From assembly GCF_045124755.1 (NCBI RefSeq), contig NZ_JBGVMK010000012.1: 64,000 bases of DNA. One strand, 5' to 3'. This DNA comes from Succinimonas sp045124755. Its GTDB lineage: Bacteria; Pseudomonadota; Gammaproteobacteria; Enterobacterales; Succinivibrionaceae. Of this stretch, positions 1-9,526 are shown one piece after another. Under the pieces are notes generated by a model. The model was given only the letters and a program-made list of their open reading frames with translations, searched no databases and was not told the DNA's origin. The stretch's first letter is position 1. Each line of letters begins with the position of its first letter. The position numbers and the translations under genes were made by a program.

Positions 1-1
1 C

Positions 2-115
2 TGGATTTCAGGAAAACTAAACGATATAGCGAGGATTTCAGTTGCTTGTGGATTTTCTGAGACTCTATACGATAAAGTGCCTGACTATATTGAGTCGATC
101 TCTGATATTAGATAG
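2..115 (+). CDS. 3' end of an unrecognised gene (partial)
   Basis: An open frame enters from the left edge and ends at TAG 113-115, giving 37 residues that end in DYIESISDIR. The other frames close earlier. The residues read like a normal amphipathic protein tail, but nothing identifies a family. It lies 32 nt ahead of the next gene on the same strand, so the two could be co-transcribed. Confidence 0.4.
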   Translation, partial: WISGKLNDIARISVACGFSETLYDKVPDYIESISDIR

Positions 116-147
116 GCGTCCCGCAGCCATGTGAGTTTGGAGATAAG

Positions 148-642
148 ATGAATGCCCTTGAGTATGAAAAGGCTTATCATGCCCTAATTGAACAGGTGAA
201 GGATAAAACTCATGATGAGCAGGTTGCTTTTCTGATGTCTCACATGAATGAACTCAGAAATATTGTTGATTTATTTTCCTATGCCAGAGATATGTATATG
301 TTTCCTGGCAATGAGGATGATGAGATATTAGCAAATCTCATGATTTATCGATATAAGAACCAAATCAGCATTTTAGATGATGAGTATTGTGTTAAATCAG
401 AGACTATGTTGAGGGTAATTAGGAATGATATTTCAAAAAAGCGTGCAGAGAAGAAGATTGCTAACTTAGAACTTTTAAAAAAGGAGCACCCTGATATATA
501 TGAAGCTCTTTGTGATCAAAAATATCGCGAAGCAAAGAGAATAGCCGAGGGGTTAGATAAATTAAATAAAAAAATATTTGAAGAGCATACAATAGAAGAA
601 TTGCTGGAATATGATGGCAGCAATCTGGGTAGATTATTATAA
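148..642 (+). CDS. Hypothetical protein, paralog of the next gene
   Basis: A 164-residue acidic/basic helical protein with no signal peptide or membrane segment, so probably cytosolic. GGAG lies about 6 nt before ATG 148. Its first 80 residues (NALEYEKAYHALIEQVKDK, later MIYRYKN and SILDDEYC) match residues 40-120 of the following gene, so the two are tandem paralogs. This copy lacks the roughly 40-residue N-terminal extension of its neighbour; upstream sequence in the same frame (EFGDK) still resembles that extension before hitting a stop, so this copy may be 5'-truncated. The C-terminal third is Lys/Glu-rich and probably coiled. Codons are AT-rich, unlike the GC-rich genes after about 4.4 kb. 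I do not recognise the family. Adjacent paralogs in an AT-rich island are often immunity or defence genes, but that is only a guess. Confidence 0.7.
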   Translation: MNALEYEKAYHALIEQVKDKTHDEQVAFLMSHMNELRNIVDLFSYARDMYMFPGNEDDEILANLMIYRYKNQISILDDEYCVKSETMLRVIRNDISKKRAEKKIANLELLKKEHPDIYEALCDQKYREAKRIAEGLDKLNKKIFEEHTIEELLEYDGSNLGRLL

Positions 643-725
643 GGATTAAATATAATTTTTATGATAGCACTGCTATTCAACCGCAATAAATTAATGTTTT
701 TAGTTCTACTATGAGGAATCTAAAA

Positions 726-1334
726 ATGATTACTCAAAAAGAAATGGTGGAAAATTTTGATAAACTGGAGCCGCCGGGTTTCCCTTCAATTTCTGAAATA
801 ATCGAATATGCTGAATCCGGCGAAGATGACAGGAATGCCTTGGAATATGAGAAAGCTTATATTGCTTTGATTGAGCAGGTTAAGGACAAGCCCCATTACT
901 GTCAGGTCGCCTTCCTGATGGAGCATATGGAAGAATTGCGGGATATGGTTTCGCTTTTCTCGTCAGTCAGAGACATGTATTTATACGATGAAGGTGATTT
1001 TGGCAATGAGGTTCTAGCAAATCTGATGATTTATCGTTATGAAAATTATATTTCTATCCTTGACGATGAGTACTGCAAGCTCACCAAAGATTATGTTAAA
1101 AGCATTGAAGATCGACTCTATGCAAAAATTGAAGACGAAGATAATAGAAAAAGAAGAGAAGAATATAAATTAAGAAAACAATGGGAAGCAGAGCATCCTG
1201 AAGAAGCACAGAAAAGTTTTGAGCAAGAACTGCGTAAAATAAAGGACTGGGCTAAAAAGGCTGATAAAGATGCTGACGAATTATTCAAAAGATATTCTTT
1301 TGAAGAGTTGTTATACCATAAGTCTGGTAAATAA
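726..1334 (+). CDS. Hypothetical protein, paralog of the previous gene
   Basis: About 202 residues from ATG 726, which has GAGGA at 713-717 as ribosome binding site; the in-frame ATG at 711 would use no visible site and is less likely. Residues about 1-35 (ENFDKLEPPGFPSISEIIEY) form an extension missing from the upstream paralog. The shared core holds EYEKAYIALIEQVKDK, ANLMIYRYEN and SILDDEYC. The last 80 residues are highly charged (KRREEYKLRKQWEAEHPEEA) and probably a long helix or coiled coil. There are no membrane segments. Function unknown. The low GC content and tandem duplication suggest horizontally acquired cargo. Confidence 0.7.
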   Translation: MITQKEMVENFDKLEPPGFPSISEIIEYAESGEDDRNALEYEKAYIALIEQVKDKPHYCQVAFLMEHMEELRDMVSLFSSVRDMYLYDEGDFGNEVLANLMIYRYENYISILDDEYCKLTKDYVKSIEDRLYAKIEDEDNRKRREEYKLRKQWEAEHPEEAQKSFEQELRKIKDWAKKADKDADELFKRYSFEELLYHKSGK

Positions 1335-1540
1335 CATTAACACAGTTAACAAAATATTCCAAAAAATTCAAAATATCACTTCTGATAAGTTTTTGAATTT
1401 TATGCGTGTACCAGCATAAGTAAAGATATCTGATAATATAGATATGTGATTGTAATATATTATGTTTGTCTTTTACCCTGTTGTAAAAATAGATGATAAA
1501 TTACTGTTTATTGACATGTTGATAATTCTTGTAAAATACA

Positions 1541-2011
1541 ATGTTAAAATTATCAAAAACGACTCCTTATATTTATGTCAGCAGTATACTTGCGCTTAAT
1601 ATCATTAGCCCTGAGCATACTGGTGATTGGCATAGCAGCGTATATTGGGAACATCCTGAATACAGTAAACTTGATTTATGGATTTTTGGTGAAGGTCAGA
1701 AGTTTAATACAAATTACTTTCTTGGAGAGTTAGGCATAATTGATGGAACTGAACGTTTGAATCAAATGGGCTATTATCAGGAATATACTCCTGTTTGGAT
1801 AGCTGATCATCCAAGAGCATTTACTGATATGTTATGTATTTCTGTATTTCATTCTGGCATAACCGATACTTTGATACTAGATGATTGGTTTCCAGGTATT
1901 GAAGATAAAGAAAGAGTGTATAAGGTTATATCTGTTTTGGAGAGAAAACTCGAAAAAAGGCAATTTGATTTGCTGCAAAAGTGGAAATCACGTAATCCTA
2001 TAGCTGATTGA
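1541..2011 (+). CDS. Hypothetical protein rich in aromatic residues
   Basis: A 156-residue protein with many Trp, Tyr and Phe and conserved-looking stretches (SSILALNI, GDWHS, EYTPVWIADHPRAF, LILDDWFPG). There is no signal peptide or membrane helix. No good ribosome binding site precedes ATG 1541, so the start is uncertain. It stands alone, about 200 nt after the paralog pair, in strongly AT-rich DNA. The family is not recognised. The compact size, aromatic content and isolated AT-rich setting would fit an antitoxin or immunity-type protein, but no motif proves it. Confidence 0.6.
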   Translation: MLKLSKTTPYIYVSSILALNIISPEHTGDWHSSVYWEHPEYSKLDLWIFGEGQKFNTNYFLGELGIIDGTERLNQMGYYQEYTPVWIADHPRAFTDMLCISVFHSGITDTLILDDWFPGIEDKERVYKVISVLERKLEKRQFDLLQKWKSRNPIAD

Positions 2012-2570
2012 ATTTTGCATGTCAAGATAGTTATTATAAATCAGTAGTATTTTTAATGAAATTTTCAGTAATTTTTTGACAAGCGTTACCTATTTCTCAA
2101 ATATATATTATCGGGATTAATGATATCTGTAACATCTGATGCCCGCTTTTGAAGCTTTTTCGGGTAATTTTATTAGCATATCTTTGCATATTTTTTAGAA
2201 TTATATCAAGGAAGCAATAATCAACATTATATTACTGAACCGAAATCCCTAATTGAACAAATGCATTATGTCAGTGTTATTGTTCCTTCTGCAGTGTAAT
2301 TTGCCGGGGTATCTCAAGACGAACGTGGTAACCGCCGTTGCTGTTTAGCTGGACGAAGAGCATGAGAATAACGTTTTTTTTCATGACGGACTTACCTTGG
2401 AGATGCCGAGACGCTATTGCCATCCCTAATGGTGATCACGTGCAGGAGTTCTAAGAACTTCTCAAGAAGGGATCTTGAAGATTCCCCGCGGCTGTTAATG
2501 AAAGGGCGGAATCCTGTCAGCTAAGGACATTCTTTCTCTTTTATTGTTTAGACTTGCCTGGGAGATACTT
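2012..2570 (+). other. Intergenic stretch, AT-rich then GC-richer
   Basis: No gene is supported. Base composition changes near 2290, from the AT-rich island to sequence like the rest of the window. A 35-codon open frame on the minus strand (2384 down to 2277, starting MKKNVILMLF) begins in a run of eight A and may be a fossil. No terminator hairpin with a T-run was found. Confidence 0.5.
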
Positions 2571-2916
2571 AAGGGACAGTTAAAGGGACAGTTAAGGGAC
2601 TGTTAAAGGGACAGTTAAGGGACAGCTAAAGGGACAGTTAAGGGACAGCTAAAGGGACAGTTAAAGGGACAGCTAAAGGGACAGTTAAAGGGACAGTTAA
2701 AGGGACAGCTAAAGGGACAGCTAAAGGGACAGCTAAAGGGACAGTTAAGGGACAGCTAAAGGGACAGTTAAGGGACAGCTAAAGGGACAGTTAAGGGACA
2801 GCTAAAGGGACAGTTAAGGGACAGCTAAAGGGACAGTTAAAGGGACAGTTAAGGGACAGTTAAAGGGACAGTTAAGGGACAGTTAAGGGACAGCTAAAGG
2901 GACAGTTAAAGGACAT
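2571..2916 (+). repeat. Tandem 11/12-bp repeat abutting a start codon
   Basis: About 29 units of AAGGGACAGTT (11 bp), AAAGGGACAGTT and AAAGGGACAGCT (12 bp) run without interruption from 2571. One unit has GGGACT, and the last is shortened to AAAGGACATT directly before ATG 2918. The units mix T/C at one position and two or three A at another. Every unit carries an AGGGA core, so the messenger would contain about 29 ribosome-binding-like cores in a row. The last unit (AAAGGA, 4 nt from the ATG) is the actual or closest binding site. Slippage could change copy number and so the spacing between promoter and start. Confidence 0.95.
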
Positions 2917-2917
2917 T

Positions 2918-4459
2918 ATGGCACTACCAATTAACATAGATGATTTGATACACGGAAGAGTAGTTGAAAGCTCAAGAATTGAGTATAAAGCTGATTGGAA
3001 TCCGGAACCGATTATTCACACTATTACAGCTTTTGCTAATGATTTTGACAATCTTGGCGGTGGTTACATATTGGTTGGAATCGCAGAAGAAAACGGCACA
3101 CCTAAAATGCCTCTGTCAGGGCTTCCAAAAGAAAAAATTGACGTTATTCAGAAAGATTTGTTCAAGAAATGTAATGCTATAGAACCCCGTTATATACCCA
3201 TTGCTGAACCTTACGTAATTGACGGTAAAAGTATTATTGTAATATGGGTTCCTGGCGGTGATGAAAGACCTTACAAATGCCCGATCAAAATCTATACTGA
3301 AAAAGGACAGTTAAAAAGCAATAAAGCGTATTACATACGAAAGATGTCAAACACGATCCGTGCCAATACCCATGAAGAGAGGGAACTGATCGCTTTAGCG
3401 AGGAACGTCCCTTTTGATGACCGCATAAACCAGGAGGCTGCTATTGGTGATATGAGTTTAGCATTAGTCCGGGAATACCTCTGTAACGTGGGAAGTTCCA
3501 TGCAGGCAAATTTATCAAACCGCTCTATGGAAGACATTGCTTTAGATATGAAGCTTGTCAAAGGTCCCAAAGAAATGAGAAAACCTGTAAATGTCGGACT
3601 TATGTTTTTCAATGATAAGCCGGATGACTTTTTTCCATATACCCGCATTGAAGTCGTTGATAAACCGGATCCCACCGGTATTGGAATGACTGAAAGGATA
3701 TTCAGAGGTCCTCTCAACAGGCAACTGCGGGATGCTCTTTCATACATCCGGAACTGCGTAATTATCGAATATGTCACCAAAGTTCCGGATCAGGCGGAAG
3801 CTGTGCGGGTTTTCAACTGGCCGTATACAGCCATTGAAGAAGCTCTGACTAATGCCGTATACCATCGCTCGTACGAGATATATGAACCCATCACCGTTAC
3901 CATAACTCCGGAACAGCTTGATATTCTCAGCGTTCCCGGGCCGGATCGTTCTATTACCGACGAAGATATGGCAAAGGGAGTGATGGTTTCCAACCGTTAT
4001 CGTAACAGAAGAATCGGAGACTTCCTTAAAGAACTTAAAATGGCTGAGGCCCGCAACACCGGGGTGCCGCTGATTTTCAGTGCGATGAAGAACAACGGTT
4101 CCGGACTCCCGATTTTTAAGACCGATGAAGACCGGAGTTACCTCAGGGTCATTCTGCCGATACACCCGATATTTTTGGAAAAGGATTCTCCCAGAGCTGC
4201 CCGGATCAATAAGGCCGTCTCCCGCCAAAAAAGAGCCCGAATGACCCGCGAAGACATCAGGAACCAGATTCTCAAGCTTCTCAAAAGAAAGGGCCCGCTG
4301 TCCATGAGGGAAATTGCTGTCAATCTGGGCTATCTAAAGCTTACCGACACGGTGCGGGAAGTGATACAGGAACTTCTGACTTCCGGAAAAGCGGAATACC
4401 TCTATCCCGATACCCCCCAAAGCCCTAATCAGAAGATTTGTCTCCCGCAGGATAAGTAA
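2918..4459 (+). CDS. AlbA_2 / RecG-like ATP-binding transcriptional regulator
   Basis: 513 residues. Residues about 10-130 form an AlbA_2 (Schlafen-like) domain: ESSRIEYKADW, then TAFANDFDNLGGGYILVGI, matching the family pattern of acidic-EFK followed by AFANT-GG-IxxGV. Residues about 290-400 resemble the HATPase_c_4 module of RecG-like regulators (NWPYTAIEEALTNAVYHRSY, then DILSVPGP). The C-terminal 80 residues (RNQILKLLKRKGPLSMREIA) look like a winged helix. Such proteins are cytosolic, DNA-binding and often linked to defence or mobile islands; their target is unknown. The start at 2918 fixes the distance to the repeat array immediately upstream, the oddest point here. There is no same-strand partner within 190 nt downstream. 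Confidence 0.88.
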   Translation: MALPINIDDLIHGRVVESSRIEYKADWNPEPIIHTITAFANDFDNLGGGYILVGIAEENGTPKMPLSGLPKEKIDVIQKDLFKKCNAIEPRYIPIAEPYVIDGKSIIVIWVPGGDERPYKCPIKIYTEKGQLKSNKAYYIRKMSNTIRANTHEERELIALARNVPFDDRINQEAAIGDMSLALVREYLCNVGSSMQANLSNRSMEDIALDMKLVKGPKEMRKPVNVGLMFFNDKPDDFFPYTRIEVVDKPDPTGIGMTERIFRGPLNRQLRDALSYIRNCVIIEYVTKVPDQAEAVRVFNWPYTAIEEALTNAVYHRSYEIYEPITVTITPEQLDILSVPGPDRSITDEDMAKGVMVSNRYRNRRIGDFLKELKMAEARNTGVPLIFSAMKNNGSGLPIFKTDEDRSYLRVILPIHPIFLEKDSPRAARINKAVSRQKRARMTREDIRNQILKLLKRKGPLSMREIAVNLGYLKLTDTVREVIQELLTSGKAEYLYPDTPQSPNQKICLPQDK

Positions 4460-4649
4460 CCCGGTCTCAAGCCGGACATAATTGTCCGCATCCTGGTTCA
4501 GAAGAGGCGGTTTTCAAATGAGATCCCCCTCCGATCCGGCCTGTCTTAACAAAAGACAGCCGGCATCGTTGCCTGCGTCCTTATGTTCTCTTATCATGGC
4601 AGTAATTTTGCAGTGTCGCCCGGCAGGGGATTTTTCAGGAGTATCATGA

Positions 4650-7520
4650 ATGACCGAAACCAAGGTAAATTCCTCTTTTCTGAACAAGCTTAAAAGCACC
4701 CGGGTTAACAGCTTCCAGAAGCTTCCGGAGATTTCCGGACAGGTATTGGACGGCTTTCATGTGGACACCCGGCTGGATATCATGTCCGGAGAAGCCGATA
4801 TCTATCTCTGCTCCAAAACCGATGCGGCGGACAAAAAACGCTATATCCTGAAATACTACCGCCGGGAAAACGCCGTAAAGCAGGATATCCTGAACAAGCT
4901 CCGGGAAGTCCGGAGTCCCTTTGTGGCCGCCCTGGAAAGCTATGGAGTTTATGAAGGGCATCAGTATGTCATTCGTCCCTATTATGAAATGCCGGCGCTC
5001 TCCGACGTGCTGGCCTCCGGGGAACGGTTTTCCGGGGAGGAGCTTAAAACCCTGATCATTCCCTCGGTAATCGAAGGCCTGAGATCCGTGCATGAGGCCG
5101 GCATTCTCCATAAGGATCTCAAGCCCGGGAATCTGATCCCCGATGATACCGGCGAGCATATTGTTCTTATTGACTTCGGCATCAGCTCCGATGCCGGCAA
5201 TAACACCTTTGTGGTCACCCAGACCGGCATGACGCCTTTCTATGCCGCTCCCGAAGCCCTTCAGGGCATCTTTCACCGGGAAACCGACTATTACGCTCTC
5301 GGCATCACTGTTTATGAGCTTTACACCGGCCAGACACCGTTCCAGAATGCCGGTCTTTCCGCCGAGGAAGCCGCGCGGCTGGCCTCCATTAACAAAATCG
5401 AATTCCCGGAGGATTTCCCGGCAGACCTGAAACGGCTGGTGCAGGGACTTACCTACAAGGATCTCTCCCACAGAAACGAACCGGATAATCCCAACCGGAG
5501 ATGGGGCTACCCGGAGGTTAAACGCTGGCTTGCGGGAGAAGACGTTCCGGTGCCGGGAGAAAGCGCTGAAGTGGCTTCCGGGGAATTCCCCCATAAGTTC
5601 CTGCCGTATCGCTTTGAGGATGAAGTCCTGAATACTCCCGAAGAGCTGGCCCGGGCCATGCTGAAGAAGCCGATGCAGGGCATTCGGGATCTGGGCCGGG
5701 GACTCCTCACCCATCATTTCGGGTACCTGGACAGCAAAAAGTCCGAGATCTGCCAGAAGGCGGAAAACCTTCTGGGCTCCGGCAAAAGCGCTAATCTCCG
5801 GATCTTTCATGATGCGATGTATGCTTTGACCCCCGGCGTTAAGGGCATCTTCCTGGCCGGCCGGGAATTCGGCTCATTTCAGGAGCTTTCGGAGCATATT
5901 TTTGATCTGGCTGTCCGGGTTTCCGGGAATGACGGCGCGGCCAAAAAGGAAGCCGATGAAGCCTTTTTGCTTATAAGCTCCGGCTCCTGGATAAATTACT
6001 CGGGGAATGCCGATCCCCAAAGTCCGGAAAAAATCGCGGATCGCCGCATCCTGGAAGCCATAAAGGAGATAGCCACCCATGGCGGCGCTGACCCTAACGA
6101 TGCGCTTCTGGCCATGGGGTACTCGTTTTCAGAAAAATGCCGGAAGGCGGTATGTCTGGGAAGAACCTTTGACAGTCTCGCCGCTTTCGGAAAAGAGCTT
6201 GCGGAAACCGCCAGCGCCGGAAACGAAGAGGATCCCTTTCTCGAGGAGGCTCTTCGCGTTTTCCGGGGCGGGAGTCTCAGTATCTTTGCCTCCCTGGCTC
6301 TGGGAAATCCTCCGGAGATTAACGAGCTCCTCCGGGATCTTAAGGAAAACATGGATGAAGAGTATCTCGCCAAAGCTCCCCGGTGCCTTCAGGGCTTTTA
6401 TCTCGGTTACCGCCTTTCCGGATACCTCAAATTCCGCCTGGGGGACTATGTTTTTGAGGGGATGCCGGACTTCGACGCCAAAATGACCGCTCTGGAAAAC
6501 GAGGACCGGGCTCAGTATCTCCGTCTCATCAAGACCTGGAGCCATGTGCTGGTGATTATGCAAAGGATTGTGCCCGCGGAGGAGCAAAAGACCTTTCTGG
6601 AAAAGCGCATCACCGATCTTTCCACGGCGGTATTCGGGGATTATGAGTATCAGTTTAAAAACAGCGCCGAATTTATGTCCTTTCTGAGAGAACTGGAGGA
6701 CGGAAAGCGCTACGCCGAGCTTAAAAGCCTTCGTTCCCGGTACGGCTGGCCCCTCAGGCAGCTGGACAAGGATCTCTGGAAATCAGATGCCTCCGAGGAG
6801 CTTACCGCCGCGGTCTCCCGCATCCCCTTCTTAGACAGCATCCTGAGTTTTCCGGGAGAGTTTATCAAAAGCTTCTCCAGTCATCCGGAGGCCTGCTCCA
6901 TCACCGCCGGAGGAATAACCTATCATGTTCCCGTTCCGGGCTCCTTCATTACCTTCGGCCGCTGGCAGCAGGGATCTCAGGGGGAAATCTCTCCCATTGA
7001 ATGGCTGGTGCTGGAGAACTCGGGAACGGAGCTTCTGGCGGTGAGCCGTTACGCTCTTGATGTCATCCCGTACCATGACGAAATGGCGGACATCACCTGG
7101 ACAGACTGCGATCTCCGCCGGTGGCTGAACAGCGATTTTCTGAACGGGGCTTTTACCGCTGAAGAGCAGGCATCTATCGCTGTTTCCTGGCTATCCAATA
7201 CCAATAATCCGGAGTCCAATGCCGGCGGCGGAGCTAAAACCCGGGATCGCATTTTCTGTCTCAGCCTGCAGGAAGCAGGAAAATACTTCAGAAGCGACGC
7301 CGACCGAGTATGCTCCCCCACGCCGTACACCCTGAGCCGGGGCGCTTTTGCCGGAGAAAACAAACAGCACTGCCTCTGGTGGCTGAGATCTCCGGGCTTT
7401 CACAGCAATCAGGCCGCGCTTATCCATCGCGGCGGCGTTCTTCTGATGTATGGCTTCCCCGTCGCGGATCGGGAAATCGCGGTAAGGCCGGCATTCAGAC
7501 TGAAGATCAGCAGAGGATGA
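4650..7520 (+). CDS. Ser/Thr protein kinase with C-terminal DUF6273
   Basis: 956 residues with no membrane segment, so a cytosolic kinase. The PknB-type kinase domain spans about residues 35-290: Lys68 (ILKYY), catalytic loop HKDLKPGN with Asp156 and Asn161, DFG at 175-177, an APE motif (AAPEAL) and the following DYYALGITVYEL. All catalytic residues are present, with HKD in place of HRD. Residues about 330-740 are helical, with degenerate repeats ending in patterns like GREFGSFQELSEHIF and GRTFDSLAAFGKEL. The last 210 residues are a DUF6273 domain (IEWLVLE, CDLRRWLN, DRIFCLS, WWLRSPG, VRPAF). The start at 4650 follows CAGGAGTATCATGA. A protein with four DUF6273 domains lies 11 kb downstream, so ligand display or substrate recruitment by this domain is plausible but inferred. 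Confidence 0.88.
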   Translation: MTETKVNSSFLNKLKSTRVNSFQKLPEISGQVLDGFHVDTRLDIMSGEADIYLCSKTDAADKKRYILKYYRRENAVKQDILNKLREVRSPFVAALESYGVYEGHQYVIRPYYEMPALSDVLASGERFSGEELKTLIIPSVIEGLRSVHEAGILHKDLKPGNLIPDDTGEHIVLIDFGISSDAGNNTFVVTQTGMTPFYAAPEALQGIFHRETDYYALGITVYELYTGQTPFQNAGLSAEEAARLASINKIEFPEDFPADLKRLVQGLTYKDLSHRNEPDNPNRRWGYPEVKRWLAGEDVPVPGESAEVASGEFPHKFLPYRFEDEVLNTPEELARAMLKKPMQGIRDLGRGLLTHHFGYLDSKKSEICQKAENLLGSGKSANLRIFHDAMYALTPGVKGIFLAGREFGSFQELSEHIFDLAVRVSGNDGAAKKEADEAFLLISSGSWINYSGNADPQSPEKIADRRILEAIKEIATHGGADPNDALLAMGYSFSEKCRKAVCLGRTFDSLAAFGKELAETASAGNEEDPFLEEALRVFRGGSLSIFASLALGNPPEINELLRDLKENMDEEYLAKAPRCLQGFYLGYRLSGYLKFRLGDYVFEGMPDFDAKMTALENEDRAQYLRLIKTWSHVLVIMQRIVPAEEQKTFLEKRITDLSTAVFGDYEYQFKNSAEFMSFLRELEDGKRYAELKSLRSRYGWPLRQLDKDLWKSDASEELTAAVSRIPFLDSILSFPGEFIKSFSSHPEACSITAGGITYHVPVPGSFITFGRWQQGSQGEISPIEWLVLENSGTELLAVSRYALDVIPYHDEMADITWTDCDLRRWLNSDFLNGAFTAEEQASIAVSWLSNTNNPESNAGGGAKTRDRIFCLSLQEAGKYFRSDADRVCSPTPYTLSRGAFAGENKQHCLWWLRSPGFHSNQAALIHRGGVLLMYGFPVADREIAVRPAFRLKISRG

Positions 7521-7550
7521 CCCCGGATACCGCTGACATGGAAGCATCAT

Positions 7551-7589
7551 AACTCCGCGTACGCCAATAAGGAGCCGCGGAGTTTTTTT
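7551..7589 (+). terminator. Rho-independent terminator after the kinase
   Basis: Arms AACTCCGCG and CGCGGAGTT enclose a loop of about 14 nt and are followed by a run of T. It closes the kinase transcript and separates it from the phosphodiesterase gene. Confidence 0.85.
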
Positions 7590-7807
7590 CATTCCTCAGT
7601 TGTTTTCTGAAACTTCTTTCTTTGACTCCTGTCGTGCCTTTAAATTAGGACATGACGCAAAATTTCCGCATGAAAACGCTGTCATTAATGCCGCTCCCGT
7701 TTAAAATGACTCTGTTATACTGTTTTCCGTCCGGAATTCTTCAGCCTGCCAGTATGCCTGCCTCCCGGCGGCATTATCTTGGTTCCACAGACAGAAAGGG
7801 CGCAGAG

Positions 7808-9526
7808 ATGCGCAAGGGGGCTTCAATGCTGCACATACTCCGCGGGGATCCCGGCAGAAAAAGGAAGGTGCTGATAGTTGAAGATTCGGAAATCAACTCC
7901 CGCTTTCTGAGCTATATTGTCGGCAGAGAATACGATGTGCTCACTGCCGCCAACGGCAGGGAGGCTCTGGACGTGCTCCGGGAGCAGTCCGGCACCGTTT
8001 CCCTGATCCTCCTGGATCTTATTATGCCGGTAATGGATGGCTACGAATTCATGAATGAGTATCATTCTCATTCCGATGAATACGGCCGAGCTCCGGTAAT
8101 CGTGCTGACCGCCGATCGGGAGGCCGAAGTGGAAGCCCTGCGCCGGGGAGCCCAGGATTTCATTCCCAAGCCCCTGGATTATCCCGAAGTGATTATGGCG
8201 CGGATTGAGCGTTCCATCGCTCTGGAGGAGGATCGCAGCCTTATCTGCAACAATGAAAGAGATCCCCTGACCCTGCTTTATACCCGGAACTTCTTCATGG
8301 AGTACGTCCGGCAGTACGATCTCGCTGATCCCGAGGCCCCCATGGATGCAGCGGTCATTGTGCTGAACCGCTTCTATATGCTTCTGGATGTCTGCGGCCG
8401 GCAGTTTATCAGGAAGGTGGTAAAGGCTATCTCCGATGAAATCCGCAGCATCCTGCCCAGAACCGGCGGCCTTGCCTGCCGCAGCGATCTGGGGATTTTT
8501 CTGCTGTATCTCCCGCACCGGGAGGACTATGACGATATTTGCGCCAGACTTTCAAAAATACTCCGGGAGCTTACCGGAAATACCCGGGTCACCATTCATA
8601 TGGGCGTCTATCAGAATGTCCAGAAGAGTCTGGACGTGGAACAGCGCTATGAACGGGTGGTGCTGCTCTGCTATGACAACAAGAATTCCTACAAAAACTC
8701 CTGCTACTACTACAGCGATGAGATCCACGAAAGGGATATTTTTAACGAGCGGCTCATTATGATGATGGACACCGCTCTCCGGGAAAAGCAGTTCGTGGTT
8801 TACTATCAGCCCAAGTACGTAATCCAGGGCGTGCGCCCGGAGCTTCACAGCGCCGAGGCTCTGGTACGCTGGATGCACCCGGACATGGGCCTGATAAGCC
8901 CGGGGATTTTCATTCCGCTGTTTGAGGAGAACGGTCTCGTGCACCGGCTGGATCGCTATGTCTGGTCGGAGGCGGCCCGGCAGGTGCGGGTGTGGCATGA
9001 CAAATACCAGAAGAAGATTCCGGTGTCGGTGAATGTTTCCCGCATTGATATCTACGCCCCGGAGCTGGAAAAGGAGCTTTCGTCGCTGCTTGCGCTTAAC
9101 AGTCTGGATTACAATGACCTTCTTCTGGAAATTACCGAATCCGCCTATACCGATGACTCCGCTCAGATCATCGAGACCGCCAAGAAGCTCCGGGAAAAGG
9201 GCTTTAAGATCGAGATGGACGATTTCGGCACCGGCTATTCCTCCCTGAGCATGCTGACCTCGCTCCCCATAGACGCCCTGAAGCTGGATATGTCCTTTAT
9301 CAGAAAAATGATGGACAGCCCACGGGATCGGCAGCTTATCAGACTCATTCTGGACATTGCCCGCTTCCTCTCCATTCCTGCTATTGCCGAAGGGGTGGAA
9401 AGAGAGGAACAGTGTCAGGCGCTTAAGGAAATGGGCTGCGATCTTATTCAGGGGTATTACTTTTCCAAACCGCTGCCCCCGGAGGATTTCGAGAAGCTTA
9501 TAGAGAAGGAACTGGAAGCCGCCTGA
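7808..9526 (+). CDS. Response regulator with degenerate GGDEF and intact EAL domain
   Basis: About 572 residues from ATG 7808; a second candidate start is 7826, behind AAGGGGG. An upstream in-frame ATG at 7652 adds 52 residues of uncharacteristic sequence and is unlikely. The N-terminal REC domain carries the acidic pair in VEDSEIN, the phospho-acceptor Asp in LILLDLIMP and Lys in IPKPLD. The middle GGDEF-like domain has RSDLG where GGDEF should be, so no cyclase activity is expected. The C-terminal EAL domain is complete: EALVRW, SVNVS, LEITES, DDFGTGYSS, LKLD, AEGVE and QGYYFSKP. The expected reaction is hydrolysis of cyclic di-GMP to pGpG, gated by phosphorylation. No histidine kinase is adjacent; the hybrid kinase at 38.8-41.6 kb is on the other strand and far away. 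Confidence 0.92.
   Translation: MRKGASMLHILRGDPGRKRKVLIVEDSEINSRFLSYIVGREYDVLTAANGREALDVLREQSGTVSLILLDLIMPVMDGYEFMNEYHSHSDEYGRAPVIVLTADREAEVEALRRGAQDFIPKPLDYPEVIMARIERSIALEEDRSLICNNERDPLTLLYTRNFFMEYVRQYDLADPEAPMDAAVIVLNRFYMLLDVCGRQFIRKVVKAISDEIRSILPRTGGLACRSDLGIFLLYLPHREDYDDICARLSKILRELTGNTRVTIHMGVYQNVQKSLDVEQRYERVVLLCYDNKNSYKNSCYYYSDEIHERDIFNERLIMMMDTALREKQFVVYYQPKYVIQGVRPELHSAEALVRWMHPDMGLISPGIFIPLFEENGLVHRLDRYVWSEAARQVRVWHDKYQKKIPVSVNVSRIDIYAPELEKELSSLLALNSLDYNDLLLEITESAYTDDSAQIIETAKKLREKGFKIEMDDFGTGYSSLSMLTSLPIDALKLDMSFIRKMMDSPRDRQLIRLILDIARFLSIPAIAEGVEREEQCQALKEMGCDLIQGYYFSKPLPPEDFEKLIEKELEAA

Noticed and set aside
2571..2916. Possible CRISPR array
   Set aside because: Units are 11-12 bp and directly adjacent; there are no spacers and no cas genes.
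4644..5810. 388-codon open frame on the minus strand
   Set aside because: It lies opposite the kinase domain, whose motifs are all readable; high GC content keeps the antisense frame open by chance.
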